From positions 500,267 through 564,266 of the forward strand of contig CAUYUJ010002703.1 in NCBI GenBank assembly GCA_963575745.1: a stretch of 64,000 nt of DNA, written 5' to 3'. Source of the stretch: Prorocentrum cordatum (lineage: Eukaryota > Sar > Dinophyceae > Prorocentrales > Prorocentraceae). The position numbers and the translations under genes are program-made. The notes below the pieces were generated by a model, which was not told the origin of the DNA, made no database searches, and saw only the letters and a program-made list of their open reading frames with translations. Positions 1 through 10,339 of this stretch are shown here, piece by piece (within the stretch, counting starts at the first letter, position 1; each line of letters begins with the position of its first letter).

Positions 1-1
1 T

Positions 2-2179
2 CTAGCAGGCCGCACCAAGCGAGTGCGTCGGCGCGGCAAGCCTTTGGTCCGGACTCCGTTCATCGACTTCTCTGATGACCGCAACCAGCGGTGCCGCTGC
101 CAGGTCAAACGCGACCAGCCGTTCAGGAGCTCCAGCAACGACGTCTCTCAAGTGACCAGCCGGTGCAACGTGGATTTCCAGTTCTTGATGTGCGCGCCTG
201 ACGAGTCTGCCGAGGCAGCAAAAGTGCTTCAGCCTGGTGGTGCTCCTCAGCCTGCCCAGGACGGGCTGCCTGCGGCCGCCCCAGTTCAGCTGGCCAAGCG
301 CAGAAGGCTTACCAAGAAAACTGCCAGCATGAAGAACCCAGAGTCGGCAATCGCATTGCGCTCATCCAAACAACTCGGCGGCCGCAAAAAGTGGCTCTAC
401 GGTTGTGGCTCCTTGCATACGACAGATGCATCTGTCGTGGAGAGCTTCCAAGCTGCTTTCCAGAAGGCTTTCTCAATGGACTTCTACATCACGAAGTACC
501 AGGGCAAGATGATGGAGTCCATGACGCCGCTCTTCCAGTCTATGCTCACCGGCATGCAGCGTCTGGAGCAGCAGGAGAGGGACGAGAAGGAGGAGGAAGC
601 CCGGAAGGTGCTCAGTGAGGGCGGCGCTGATGGCGAGGACCAGACGCTGGCCAAACGGGGCCGGACGCGCGAGGATCTCGCTCGCCGCGCTCGGCGGGTC
701 TGTATCCGCCTGGCGTCGATGGCGAACCGGTGCTTCTGGCTCTCCACGACGGAGGTGGCCGTGCATATCCTCACAGGCGGCGACTGCCTCCAGTCGCACC
801 ACAATGTGCGGCTCTTCACGAGACAACTACAGTGGGCCTGCCAGCAGTGCAAACGCTTGCTAAACCATGAAGGTTCGGGCGGGGAGACGCATAATGATCA
901 GGTGCCAATACAAGCAGTCCGCATCCAGATCCCTGACGCCGACAACGAGGAGGAGGACGCAGCAGGTGACACCAGCGGTGCTCCTCAGCCTCCTGGAGAC
1001 ACTCCTGCTGGTGATGAGCAAGGTGGCGGTGCGGAGTGCGAGGACATGCACGTGTGCACCACCAGCACGAACACGGCCGACGACTACGCCCACAGAGGCC
1101 CTCGCCTGCAGACCATGCCGTACTACGTCTACAGGATGTACGTCCGGCGAGTCCTGAAGCCGAGCCGGGTCAAAGCTTCTGGACCGCGATTCTTCGCCTT
1201 CGAGAGCCACTACGTCTTGGCTCCGCGGTGCATGCAGGAGGTCCACTTGACGCGGAGTTCCGCCCCCACCATCGATGGCTTCCAGTGCCCGACCTGGGCG
1301 CAGGACCCCGAGCAGAACTCGCTCTTCAAGGCCCTCCTCTTCACGCCTTGGGCGTGCGAGTGTCCCCTCTCTTGTGGCTGCGTTACTCAGTACAGCCATA
1401 TGCTGAGGAACTGCGACTGCCCCGCCGTGCGCCCATACTCGTTCGAGCGGGCGTGGCGGCTTCGGTGCGCGGAGATCCACGTGTTGGCAGCGCGCGCAGA
1501 CTCCAGGAGCCGCCTGGCCCGCAAGAGGCTCGTGCTCGCGGACACGACCCTCTTCTCCGAGCTGAAAGAGCCCCGGGCGAACCTCGAGGAGGGCGAGCTG
1601 GTGCTCCTCAGCCTAGCGCACTTCGCAAGGTCCCAGCTGGCGCGGCGCATGCCAGCGGAGGCGGCACGGCGCATCCTCGCCTTCAGTGACCACCACTGCC
1701 GGTGGCACGAGGAACAGTGCACCCTGGCGGAGTTCTGCGCGCACGTGGCGCGAGACGTGCTGGCGCACGTGGACCTCGCGGCGGAGGCGCGGGTTAAGCC
1801 TCGGCCAGCAACGACTGCACACCTCGAGGCGGATGAAGACTCCGCGAGCGATGCCGAAGGGCTCAAGGGGCGAGTCCCGCTGGAGCTCGTTGACGTGGGT
1901 GGAGGCGGCGGCAGCGACGTAGAGGAAGACGTGGAGGACGCCGAGATTATCGAGATCTCCCGGTTTCCGCTGCGGGACCACGTCAGAGCAACCGAGCTGG
2001 CCCTACAGCAAGACCAACTGCAGCGCTTGGACCAGAAGGGCCGCCTCAGCTACGCCGATAAGCAGTTGAAGAACCTCGACCGAGCGTACAGCGGCATGCT
2101 GCAGCCCAGCTTTGCACTGCCAGCCAGCAGCGGCGCGCGGGAACATCAGGGCACGCGGCTGGACGAGACCTTTTTCTGA
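2..2179 (+). CDS. Helitron-type Rep region (5'-truncated by the window edge)
   Basis: The reading frame is open from the window edge, so the start is upstream. Seen: a C-N-V-D-F-Q motif (164-181) and, after a low-complexity insert, Y-I-T-K-Y-Q-G-K (485-508). In Helitron Rep proteins an N-H/V-D-x-Q segment precedes the Y-x-x-K-Y-x-x-K block that carries the catalytic tyrosines, so this is probably the C-terminal part of a rolling-circle Rep domain; the HUH motif would lie outside the window. A Cys-rich block follows at about 1350-1425 and an acidic, Glu/Asp-rich C-terminus. The 17-bp repeat coding GAPQPA occurs in frame at 239 and 977 and out of frame at 1600. The frame ends at a TGA just after a run of five T; removing one T joins it to the Pif1 helicase frame that starts at 2181, so this is probably one RepHel polypeptide with an indel. 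Family call is from motifs only. Confidence 0.65.
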   Translation, partial: LAGRTKRVRRRGKPLVRTPFIDFSDDRNQRCRCQVKRDQPFRSSSNDVSQVTSRCNVDFQFLMCAPDESAEAAKVLQPGGAPQPAQDGLPAAAPVQLAKRRRLTKKTASMKNPESAIALRSSKQLGGRKKWLYGCGSLHTTDASVVESFQAAFQKAFSMDFYITKYQGKMMESMTPLFQSMLTGMQRLEQQERDEKEEEARKVLSEGGADGEDQTLAKRGRTREDLARRARRVCIRLASMANRCFWLSTTEVAVHILTGGDCLQSHHNVRLFTRQLQWACQQCKRLLNHEGSGGETHNDQVPIQAVRIQIPDADNEEEDAAGDTSGAPQPPGDTPAGDEQGGGAECEDMHVCTTSTNTADDYAHRGPRLQTMPYYVYRMYVRRVLKPSRVKASGPRFFAFESHYVLAPRCMQEVHLTRSSAPTIDGFQCPTWAQDPEQNSLFKALLFTPWACECPLSCGCVTQYSHMLRNCDCPAVRPYSFERAWRLRCAEIHVLAARADSRSRLARKRLVLADTTLFSELKEPRANLEEGELVLLSLAHFARSQLARRMPAEAARRILAFSDHHCRWHEEQCTLAEFCAHVARDVLAHVDLAAEARVKPRPATTAHLEADEDSASDAEGLKGRVPLELVDVGGGGGSDVEEDVEDAEIIEISRFPLRDHVRATELALQQDQLQRLDQKGRLSYADKQLKNLDRAYSGMLQPSFALPASSGAREHQGTRLDETFF

Positions 2180-2180
2180 C

Positions 2181-4147
2181 ATGCTCGCCCTACAGCGGCA
2201 AAGCATTGCGCTCCAAAAGAAGCAAGCGAGCCCGGATGGAGAGATCTTGCCCGATGCTGCGGACGACTGGCTCCCCAGCGGTGCTCCTCAGCCTGCTGCC
2301 GAGGACGCCCAACCAGAACTCGTTCCGCAGCTCTTGGCCATGCAGGGCCCGGCGGCTGTTGCGTGGAAGCTCGTCAATGATGCCCACTGCACGGAGGAGC
2401 AGATTGACGCGGTGGCGTTGTTTGCGTTGTCTCTGCAGAAACGTTTTGACGGCAGACCAGACAAGACAACGCATCTCCTCCCCGTGGCGTCCGCGACAGG
2501 CAACCACAGAGCGATCTGGCTCGGTGGAGGCGGTGTCGGCAAGACGCGCACCCTCTCCAAAGTGGTGGAGCCGATGGCCATCACTTACTTCGGCGAGCAG
2601 GGGTACCTCGGCAAGGCGCAGTCCAACCACGCCGCACACAACCTTGGCCCGCGCGGCAGGACCATGCATTCCTCCAATGGCCTGCTCATGTCGGATTCCA
2701 TGCAGACAGCCAGGCTGCGCTTGACGCCACAGACGCAGAAAAAGCTGGATCGCCTCACAGGCACACTCGGCGTCGACGTGATCGATGAGCTGGGTGCTGT
2801 GCCGGGGCCTTTGCTGCATGCAGATGCACTGCGCACGACCTACGGCAGGGCGTTGCGCTACAACCTGGACCCCACGAAGTACAGCGCCCGCAGGAGACGT
2901 GGGGACGCATGCCTGTGAAGATCTTGTGCGGAGACTTCTACCAGTTGCCGCCAGTCCCCGCCAGCGCTTCCCTGCTGGCGCCTCACGCGGGCCAATCCTA
3001 CGAACACCAACAGGGTAGGAAGTTGCTCGCCGACATCGAGTACGTCATCGATTTCGTGCAGATGCAGCGCTTTACAGACCCGTTGCAACTCGAGGTTCTC
3101 CACGCCATGAGAACTCCAGGCGGAAAAAAGATCTCTGACGAGAGCTGGCAGGCGATCGTCAAAACAGAGGTCGTTAGCTCTAGCGGTGCTGCTCAGCCTG
3201 CTGCCAGCAGCAGCCAAGCCGCTCAGCCACCTCAGTGGGACCCTCGGTTGCGTGCAGCACGAGGCTGGTACGAGTCGGCCTATGAGTGGCGCATCGTCTC
3301 TTACGCCATGCATGCACAGGCCAAGCTTGATGCGCACGATGCTGGCCAGCTGCTCTTTTACGTCCCAGCAATCGACAGACCAGCTGCGCGCCTCGCGAAG
3401 CCTGATTACGACGAGATGCGCGCGGAGCCCAACATCGGCGCTACCGCAAAAATGCCGGGGCTGCTGCCGCTCTTCGTTGGCATGGAGGTCATCCTGACAG
3501 AATCCGTCTTGCCGCCGAAGTATGTCCGTGGCGCGCCAGGCAAAGTGGTAGGCATAGAGCTGCACGCTCTGGAGCCTCCGGTGGAGGGCCGCCCGCCCAT
3601 TGTCTCGGACGGCGTGGTCGTGCTCTACTACATGCCAAAGGCCGTCTATGTCAAGATCGATGACAGCGATGAACTTTTCTTGAAGGCCGCGCCGGTGACA
3701 GCTGGCAGTGCTTCTCAGCCTGCCGGCCCCGACCTGCGCGGAGTGCTCGCGATCACCCCGCAGGCGCGCCCCTGGAAGTTCAAAGCGAAGACAGGTGGCC
3801 CGGCCATCGCGGTGTCCAGGACGCAGTTGACCGTGCTGCCCAAAAAGCAGGGGACTCTGCATGGCGTCCAGGGCAAGACGACGGACCCAGGCTTCATCGT
3901 GCACTGGACGTTTCCGCCTGGACTCAAGAAGGAGTCCATTTGGCTTGCCTACTACGTCAGCCTGTCGCGCCCCAGAAGCTTCAACCAACTCTTGAGCCAC
4001 GGCTTGCCTGACCGGAACATCATCGAATCCGGCCCCCCGGAGCAGATCGCCAAGGCCTTTGCCGAGCTCTTCACGGACAAGATTGCCGCGACGAAGATCG
4101 CTTGCGCGAAGGCCCGACAGCAACTGGGATGGCCTGCGCGAGCTTGA
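2181..4147 (+). pseudogene. Pif1-like DNA helicase half of the RepHel gene, frameshifted
   Basis: A superfamily 1B helicase: Walker A GGGGVGKT at 2523-2546, Walker B with Asp-Glu at 2784-2789, motif III GDFYQLPPV at 2930-2956, HGVQGKT at 3860-3880 and YVSLSRPR near 3950-3976, in the order found in Pif1 and Helitron helicases. It would unwind DNA during rolling-circle transposition. The first part (to about 2885) is read in one frame. The second is read in another, and the natural join is just before Q-E-T-W-G-R-M at 2891-2911, so an indel lies between about 2880 and 2890. The spacer between motifs III and V carries three in-frame copies of the GA(S/P/A)QPA-coding repeat (2280, 3185, 3707). 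Stop TGA is at 4145-4147. All helicase motifs are intact, so inactivation is recent or the indels are assembly errors. Confidence 0.8.
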
Positions 4148-4834
4148 GGAGTCATGAGATGCAGGTTGCGTTGTGGCGGTCCTGTTCAGTCTGTCCGTCT
4201 GCATTCGCGTGGTGCTTCTCAGCCTGCATGCGCGTGGTGCTTCTCAGCCTGCGCTCGTGTGCAGCTGTGCGCGGTGAGCCTGCACGTGTCGCGGACACGT
4301 TCTGGATCAGGACGGGGGGGTCCGAGCCCGAGATGGAATGCTAGCGCTCTGCAGTACAAGTGCTTTTCAGCATGCGACATCCTGCGGTGCTTCTCAGCCT
4401 GCAGGGTTCGCAGCGTGCGGTTTCGATGCATTCCTTTTCAGTATGCGAGTTCCTGCGGTGAGCTCCGTAGCTCCGTTCCGTAAACATCTTCCAAGAGCCG
4501 CTCGCAAGCTTTTGCAGCTGGCGGTCTGCAGACGTAGTCTGTCTCAGCATGCGAGCTCCCGCACGCTTCGCCGGCTTTTCCTGCGCGGACAATTTTCTCA
4601 CACACGTCAGCGCCGTTTGTAGGCGTCAGAAAAACATGTAGACATTCACGAAGGGCTCAGTCTCTATATCGTCACATCATTACATACGCAGTCGTCGAAC
4701 ACATCGGTGTACATTCAGCGCTTTGTCCTTCTAGCTAGGTCGCTTCGTGCTGAGGCTGAGGCTGATGCAGGCTGAGGGAATGCTGCCAGATATGCTCCTA
4801 CACATGGCTGTTAGGTTGCTTTGCCGGGATAATT
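4148..4834 (+). repeat. 3' tail of the RepHel element, copy 1 of a shared terminal region
   Basis: From about 4346 this matches 12659-13599 downstream of the EEP gene at roughly 90% or better by eye. It holds copies of the 17-bp repeat GGTGCTTCTCAGCCTGC at 4211, 4236 and 4386 and looser versions with TTTTCAGCATGC. A CTAG at about 4728-4731 would suit a Helitron CTRR end, but the similarity runs on through a short CTGAGG minisatellite to TTGCCGGGATAATT at 4834, where the two copies diverge. Confidence 0.75.
4211..4402 (+). repeat. Cluster of the 17-bp GGTGCTTCTCAGCCTGC repeat in non-coding tail
   Basis: Perfect or near-perfect units start at 4211, 4236 and 4386. The same unit occurs in frame in the two flanking genes (239, 977, 2280, 3185, 3707, 10427, 10454, 10787, 11294, 11624, 11948) and in the second tail (12550, 12628, 12701, 12773). 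Confidence 0.85.
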
Positions 4835-4839
4835 GGGCA

Positions 4840-5485
4840 TCTCTGGGCCTTCTCTGGGGTCCTTTTGGAGCCCTCCCGGGTCCTTTTGGAGGCCCCTGTG
4901 GGGCCCTTTGAGACTGTCTTGAGGCCTTCTTGGGCCGTCTTGGAACCTTTTTGGGCCGTCTTGGGGGCGCTTGGGAGCCCTTGGCCATCTTGACGCTCTC
5001 GCGGCGATCTCTTGGGGTCCTCTTGGGAGCCTCTTGGGCCCGTCTTGGGGCCCTCTCGGGCAGATTTGAGGCCCTCTTGAGTCGTCTTGGGGCCCCCTGG
5101 GCCGTTTCCGGGTCTTTCTGGGGGTCTCTGGGGCCGTCTTGGGCCGATGTTAGGAACCTCTTGGGCCGTTTTGGGCCGTTCTTGGCCCGAACAGGTGAGA
5201 ACCCGAAAAACCTTCAAAAACCACTGAAAACCCAATGATGCTTGCCTCCCCGGGCCCTCTGGGGAAGCCTCTTGGAGGCCACTTGGGGCGTCTTGGGGGC
5301 CTCTTGTACCGTCTGGAGCCATCTTAGGGCGTCGTGGGGCCCTCTTGGAACCGTCTTGGACCCAACTGAGACCGTCTTGGAGCGCTCTGGGACCGTCTGG
5401 GAGCCGTCTTGGAACCTCTTGGACCGTCTTGGGCGCCTCGGGGGCCGTCTGGGGCCCCTCGGGGGCCTTCCGGGGGGTGGGGCTG
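4840..5485 (+). repeat. CTTGGG-type degenerate satellite array
   Basis: Irregular 10-13-bp units of the form CTCTTGGGGGC and CGTCTTGGGGC fill the interval. A non-repetitive spacer containing GAACCCGAAAAACCTT (about 5190-5235) interrupts it. The spacer recurs inside the other arrays of this family, so this is a structured satellite and not a simple microsatellite. Open frames across it on both strands are not judged coding. Confidence 0.9.
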
Positions 5486-5850
5486 GCCATTAGGCGGAGA
5501 ATTCCGCACCTCCCCCCCTCTGCACTCCCACTAGGGAGGCGCAAGCGCCCAACTCAACGTACATTGCTCGAACCTCGCTCATTCCGTCACCTGGGCCGGC
5601 ATGGAAACGGAAAGAGCACCTCAGGAACTTGCTCGAGATGGCTCATGGCACCCATCGCTCTTGGGAGCCTTGGCGTGAAGAGCTTGTTGCATCGCCGCTC
5701 TCCGTTGGGAGCTCTGGTGTTCAGAGACTTTTACGTTGCCGCTCGCTCTTGGGAGCCTTGGCGTGACGAGCTTTGTACGTCACCGCGCCGTGGGGAGCCT
5801 TGGTGTCAAGAGCTTGTTACGTCACCGCTCGCCGATGGGAGCCATGGTGT
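5486..5850 (+). repeat. Satellite block: conserved lead (5560-5645) and GTCACCGCTCG tandem repeats
   Basis: The lead segment (CTCGCTCATTCCGTCACC, then a GGAACTTGCTCGAGATGG-like stretch) recurs near 7400-7480, 8030-8090, 14360-14440 and 15440-15520. It is followed by units of roughly 55-60 bp built on GTTGGGAGCC, AGAGCTTGT and GTCACCGC. Part of the composite satellite described in the findings. Confidence 0.8.
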
Positions 5851-6390
5851 TCTTGACCGTCTCTTGGGCCTTGTCGGGGTCTTCTGGGGGCCCTTTTGGA
5901 GCCCTTTTGGAGCCCTTCTTGGGCAATGCTGGGCCGTCTTGGAGGCCTTTGGCCGTCTTGGGGCTCTCTTGGGGGCCTCTTTGGGTCCTCTTGGGGGCCT
6001 CTTGGGGCCCTCTTGGGGCTCTCTTGGGGCCGTCTTGGAACCATCTGGGGCTGTTTGGGGTCCCTCTTGGGCCGTCTTGGGGCCCTCCTGGACAGTTTTC
6101 CGCCTCTTTGGGGGGCCTCTGGGGCCGTCTTGGGACGAGCTTCGGGACCTCGTGGGCCGTGTGGCGCCTGTCTGGGCTCAACACGGCAAGAACCCAACAA
6201 ACCTTGAAAAACCTTGAGAACATCAATAAGCTTGGGCTCCTGAGGCCCTCTCGAAGGTCCTCTGGAGGGTCTCTGGACCCGTCTCGAGGCTCTCTTGGAC
6301 CGTCTGCAGGCCAGCCGAAACTCTCTTGGGGCCGTCCTTGGGTCGTTTTGGGGCCCTCTTGGGCCGCCTTGGGGCCCTGGAGCCGCTTCA
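5850..6390 (+). repeat. CTTGGG-type satellite array
   Basis: Same units as 4840-5485, with the AACCCAACAAACCTT spacer at about 6185-6215 and a GAGCCGCTTCACTTG end near 6378-6395. Interval 6396-6550 is unique-looking and no feature was seen in it. Confidence 0.9.
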
Positions 6391-6552
6391 CTTGAAAAAA
6401 TCCGCCGGCCCATTTGCGGGGCCATCAGGCTGCGAAGATTAGGCTTGCAGCTCCCTGTGCCAGTTGCAGCTTCCAGTTTCCACTGTTACAGTCCTGCTTT
6501 CTGCTTCCTTCCTGTACGCGCGCGGCGGGGGGAGCCGAAAAGCGACCTGGTT

Positions 6553-7135
6553 AGCGTCCCCGAATCGCGTTGTCTGAGTTACCGGGGGGTCGTGGGACAC
6601 GTGCAGATACATGATATTCGCGTCCCCGAGGCCATAAACCCTTCTGTAAGTTACACCATGTTCGTGTCCCCGAATTCATAATCCATTGTAAATTACACTA
6701 TATTTGCGTCCTGGAAGCCATAAGCCTGCGTAAAGTATACAAAATTCGCGCCCACGAAACCATAAACCTTTTTAAATTACGAGTGTTCGCGCCCCCGAAG
6801 ACATAAACCTTAGAAAATTAGTGCGTTGTCGCGTCCCCAGTGCCATAAACCCTTATGAATCATACCGTACCTGCGTCCCCGAGGCCACAAACCTCTGCAA
6901 ATTACGCTATGTTCGCGTCCCCGAGGCCAGAAATCTTTATAAGTTAAGCAAAAGATGCGCCCCCGAGGCCATAAACCTTAGTAAATTACGCAATCGCTGC
7001 GTCCCCGAGGCGACAAACCCTTGCACATTCCGACGTATTCGCGTCCCCGAAGCCATACACCATCGCAAATTACCTCGCGTTCGCGCCACCGAAGCCATAA
7101 ACTCTCGTAAGTTAATATTGGCCCTTGCGTGAAGT
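6553..7135 (+). repeat. Tandem array of about thirteen 42-bp units
   Basis: Each unit begins GCGTCCCCGAGGCCATAAAC or a variant and ends with an AT-rich GTAAATTACGC-like stretch. Unit starts fall near 6553, 6610, 6663, 6706, 6748, 6791, 6831, 6873, 6917, 6958, 7000, 7042 and 7084. Spacing settles at 41-44 bp after the first few. No gene. Confidence 0.9.
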
Positions 7136-7810
7136 CCCGACATTGCTTCACGTCAGCGTCCAGACATCCCAACACAGCTTTGGCGAGTCCCATTTTCAGA
7201 GAGGGGGCCGGCGGCATGGGGGCGAAGACCTTACGGATACGAAGAAACGGGCCGTGGAAGGCGCCCGCGAGCCGCTTCACCCGAACAAAAATACGGAGGA
7301 AACGGCCCCTCGGCGGCCATTAGCGCCAGGGCGCTCCCCCCTCCCCCCCCTCCCCTGGACCCCTCCCAACAGGGCCTCTCCCCACCAGAACGTCATCGCT
7401 CGTACCTCGCTCCTTCCGTTACCTGGGCCGGCACAGGAACGGAAAGAGCACTGCAGGCACATGCCCGAGACGGCGCATGGCACCTTCCGCTCTCTGGAGC
7501 CGTGGCGTATGGCGTCAAGAGCTTGTTGCGTCGCCAAGCTTTGTTGGGAGCCCGAATTTTGCGTTGCCGCTCGCTCTTGGGTGCCTTGCTGTCAAGAGCT
7601 GTTCAAGTCACCACACTCTGGGGAGCCTTGGTGTTCAGCGCTTGTTGCGTCACCGCTGTTTGTTGGGAGCCCTAGTGTTCACAGAATTTTGCATTGTCGC
7701 TCGCGCTTGGGTGACTTGCTGTTAAGAGCTCTTTGCGTCATCGCGCTCTGGGGAGCCTTGGTGTCAAGAGCTCGTTGCGTCACTGCTCGCCGTTGGGAGC
7801 CATGGTGTTC
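7136..7810 (+). repeat. Composite satellite: GCCGCTTCAC segment, conserved lead and GTCACCGC tandem units
   Basis: 7136-7260 is unique-looking. GCCGCTTCACCCG and CGGCGGCCATTA (7270-7325) match 14265-14310 and 15340-15390. 7400-7480 is the conserved lead, and 7480-7810 holds tandem GTTGGGAGCC / GTCACCGC units. Confidence 0.8.
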
Positions 7811-8200
7811 CTTGGCGTCCCTGGGACTTCTTGGGAGTATTTTGGAGACACTTTTGGGCCGTTGTGGGACTCTTGGGCCGTCTTTGGCAGCCAGTCCCCA
7901 CACCCAAGCAGCCCAGTCCCCTTACCGCTTCTTCGGGCCCTCTTGGGAGCCTATTTGGGCCCTCGTGGGGCTCTCTTGGGACCGTCTTGGGACCCTGTTG
8001 AGCAGTCTTGGGGCCTCTTGGGCCGTCGGGGTCCGGAACGGAAAGAGCACCTCGGGAACTTGCCCGAGATGGCTCATGGTACCTTTCAATCGAGAACTTT
8101 GGTGTGAAGAGCTTGTTACGTCGCCGCTCTCCGTTGGGAGCCCTTGTGCTCAGAGACTTTTACGTTGCCGCTCGCTCTTGGGAGCCTTGGTGTGACGAGT
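7811..8200 (+). repeat. Short CTTGGG array and a further partial composite-satellite copy
   Basis: CTTGGG units run at 7830-8030, with an embedded segment (CCCCACACCCAAGCAGCCC) that is repeated at 14750-14772. The conserved lead at 8035-8090 and GTTGGGAGCC units to 8200 follow. Confidence 0.8.
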
Positions 8201-8345
8201 TTTTACCTAACAGCGAAGACTGATAGGTTTCTAGTGGGATCAAAAGAGAGCAGCAGATCACTCCACAGGGGGGTCCGGGCAGGTGTTGGGGCGTTTCCGG
8301 GCGGCATGAGCCGGGCTCGTTTTTTTCATCAACAGTCACACACTT
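8200..8345 (+). repeat. Duplicated 145-bp module, copy 1
   Basis: It starts TTTTACCTAACAGCGAAGAC and runs to CAACAGTCACACACTTCG. It matches 9729-9870 with a few substitutions and small indels. Both copies sit immediately upstream of an array of the 73-bp family, so module and array were duplicated together. Confidence 0.85.
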
Positions 8346-8830
8346 CGAGCTCTTCGCCTTCCCAGAACTCCATTCCCAGGCCACATTCTGGGGGGCCGGA
8401 TGCAACAGTCACACACAAAGTGCTCTTCGACATCCCAGAACGCCATTCCCGGGCCACATTCTGGGGGGCCGGATGCAACAGTCACACACAAAGTGCTCTT
8501 CGAGTTCCCAGAACGCCATTCCCGGGCCACATTTTGGATGCCCGGAGCCAACTGTAGGCCACTTCGTGCTCTTCTATTTCCCAGAACTCCATTCCCGGGC
8601 CACATTTTGAATGCCCGGAGCCAACTGTAGGCCACTTCGTGCTTTTCGAGTTCCCAGAACTCCATTCCCGGGCCACATTTTGAATGCCCGGAGCCAACTG
8701 TAGGCCACTTCGTGCTCTTCGAGTTCCCAGAACTCCATTCCCGGGCCACATTTTGAATGCCCGTAGCCAACTGTAGGCAACTTCGTGCTCTTCGACTTCC
8801 CAGAACTCCCATTCCTGGGCCACATTTTCA
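8339..8830 (+). repeat. Tandem array of a 73-bp unit, array 1 (about 7 copies)
   Basis: Units contain CTTCGAGTTCCCAGAACTCC, ATTCCCGGGCCACATTTTG and CGGAGCCAACTGTAGGCC. The period is 72-75 bp, with units near 8344, 8418, 8490, 8566, 8638, 8710 and 8782. No start-to-stop gene is supported. Confidence 0.9.
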
Positions 8831-9640
8831 GCAGGGGCAAGAGCACGACGAGGAGGAGGACGAGCAAGACCAGGAGGACGAGGACGAGCAGGAGCAGGAC
8901 GAGGAGCAGGAGGAGCAGGAGAAAAAGGCGACGAGAGGAGGAGGAGGAGGACGAGCAGGAGGAGGAGGACGACCAGGAGGAGGAGGACGACCAGGAAGAG
9001 GAGGAGGAGGAGGAGGAGGAGGAGGAGGAGGGGAGGGGGAGGAGTACCAGGAGGAGAGGCAGGAGGAGGAGGAGGAGGAGGAGGAGGAGGAGGAGGAGGA
9101 GGAGGAAGAGGAGGAGGAGGAGGAGGAGGACGAGGACGAGGAGGAGGAGGAGGAGGGGGGGGGAGAGTACCAGGAGGAGGAGAACGAGGACCACCAGGAG
9201 GAGGAGGAGGAGGAGGAGGAGGAGGAGGAGGAGGAGAGAACACCAGGAGGAGGAGGACGAGCAAGACGAGGAGGACGAGAACGAGGACGACCAGGAAGAG
9301 GAGGAGGAGGAGGAGGAGGAGGGGAGGGGGAGGACTACCAGGAGGAGGAGGAGGAGGAGGAGGAGGAGGAGGAGGAAGAGGAGGAGGAGGACGAGGAGGA
9401 GGAGGAGGAGGACGAGGAGGAGGAGGGGGGGGGAGAGCACCAGGAGGAGGAGAACGAGGACCACCAGGAGGAGAGGAGGAGGAGGAGGAGGAGGAGGAGA
9501 GAGCACCAGGAGGAGGAGGACGAGCAAGACGAGGAGGACGAGAACGAGGACGAGCAGGAGGAAGAGGAGGAGGGAGGAGGAGGAGGAGGAGGAGGAGGAG
9601 GAGCAGGAGAAAGAGGAGGAGGAGGAGGCAGGCTGAGGCT
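8831..9640 (+). repeat. Purine tract: GAG/GAC trinucleotide DNA
   Basis: About 800 bp of GAGGAGGACGAG-type sequence, nearly all purine on the plus strand. Frames read poly-Glu, poly-Arg or poly-Gly and are not judged coding. Such mirror-symmetric homopurine DNA can form H-DNA. Confidence 0.95.
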
Positions 9641-9728
9641 GAGGCTGTGACTGCGACTGCCGTTGCCGCTGCGACTGTCATCGCGAATGCGACTACGACT
9701 GCGAGAACAGCAGAATTCGACAACTGGA
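9634..9728 (+). repeat. Module shared on both sides of the EEP gene, copy 1
   Basis: GAGGCTGTGACTGCGACTGC through AGCAGAATTC.ACAACTGGATT; copy 2 is at 13431-13523, with two substitutions visible. It flanks the EEP gene in direct orientation about 3.8 kb apart. Confidence 0.85.
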
Positions 9729-10215
9729 TTTTACCTAACAGCGAAGACTGATAGGTTTCTAGTGGTCTCAAAAGAGCTCACAGATCACTCCACAGGGGGG
9801 TCCGGGCAGGTGTTGGGGAGTTGCCGGGCGGCAGGGTGCCGGGCTCGTTTTTCACCAACAGTCACACACTTCGTGCTCTTCGACTTCCCAGAACTCCATT
9901 CCCAGGCCACATTCTGAATACCCGGATGCAACAGTCACACACTTCGTGTTCTTCGAGATCCCAGAACGCCATTCCCGGGCCACATTTAGAATAACCAGAT
10001 GCAACAGTCACACACTTCGTGCTCTTCGACATCCCAGAACGCCATTCCCGGGCCACATTCTGGAGGGCCGGATGCAACAGTCACACACTTCGTGCTCTTC
10101 GAGTTCCCAGAATTCCATTCCCGGGCCACATTTTGGATGCCCGGAGCCAACTGTAGGCCACTTCCTGGTCTTCGAGTTCCCAGAACTACATTCCCGGGCC
10201 ACATTTTGAATAGCC
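9729..10215 (+). repeat. Duplicated 145-bp module (copy 2) and 73-bp array 2 (about 5 copies)
   Basis: 9729-9870 repeats 8200-8345. 9868-10215 holds five units of the 73-bp family. The last unit ends about 125 bp before the EEP start codon, so the EEP promoter, if any, lies against satellite DNA. Confidence 0.85.
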
Positions 10216-10339
10216 AGACGCTTCGTAGTCCTTCCGCCACAGCCGTGTTTGGTTCAGGAATTGCTAGTGACACTGCAGTCCACTGCATTCAATCGTGCCA
10301 CTGCATTCACTCACTGCAGTCCACTCAGTTTCGATTGCA

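Noticed and set aside
4720-4735. CTAG as the Helitron 3' end
   Set aside because: The similarity between the two tails continues 100 bp beyond it, and only a weak 4-bp stem precedes it.
5345-6425. Long frames across the CTTGGG arrays (for example 5345-6217 plus, 5817-6425 minus)
   Set aside because: The repeat lacks stops in several frames; peptides are G/L/W- or P/R/K-repetitive with no domain.
6553-7135. CRISPR-like array
   Set aside because: The whole 42-bp unit is repeated with drift; there are no constant repeats with variable spacers, and the genome is eukaryotic.
8482-9771. 300-430-codon frames rich in Pro/Leu/Ser or Glu/Arg/Gly over 8.5-9.8 kb
   Set aside because: They run through satellite and GAG DNA on both strands and in several phases at once.
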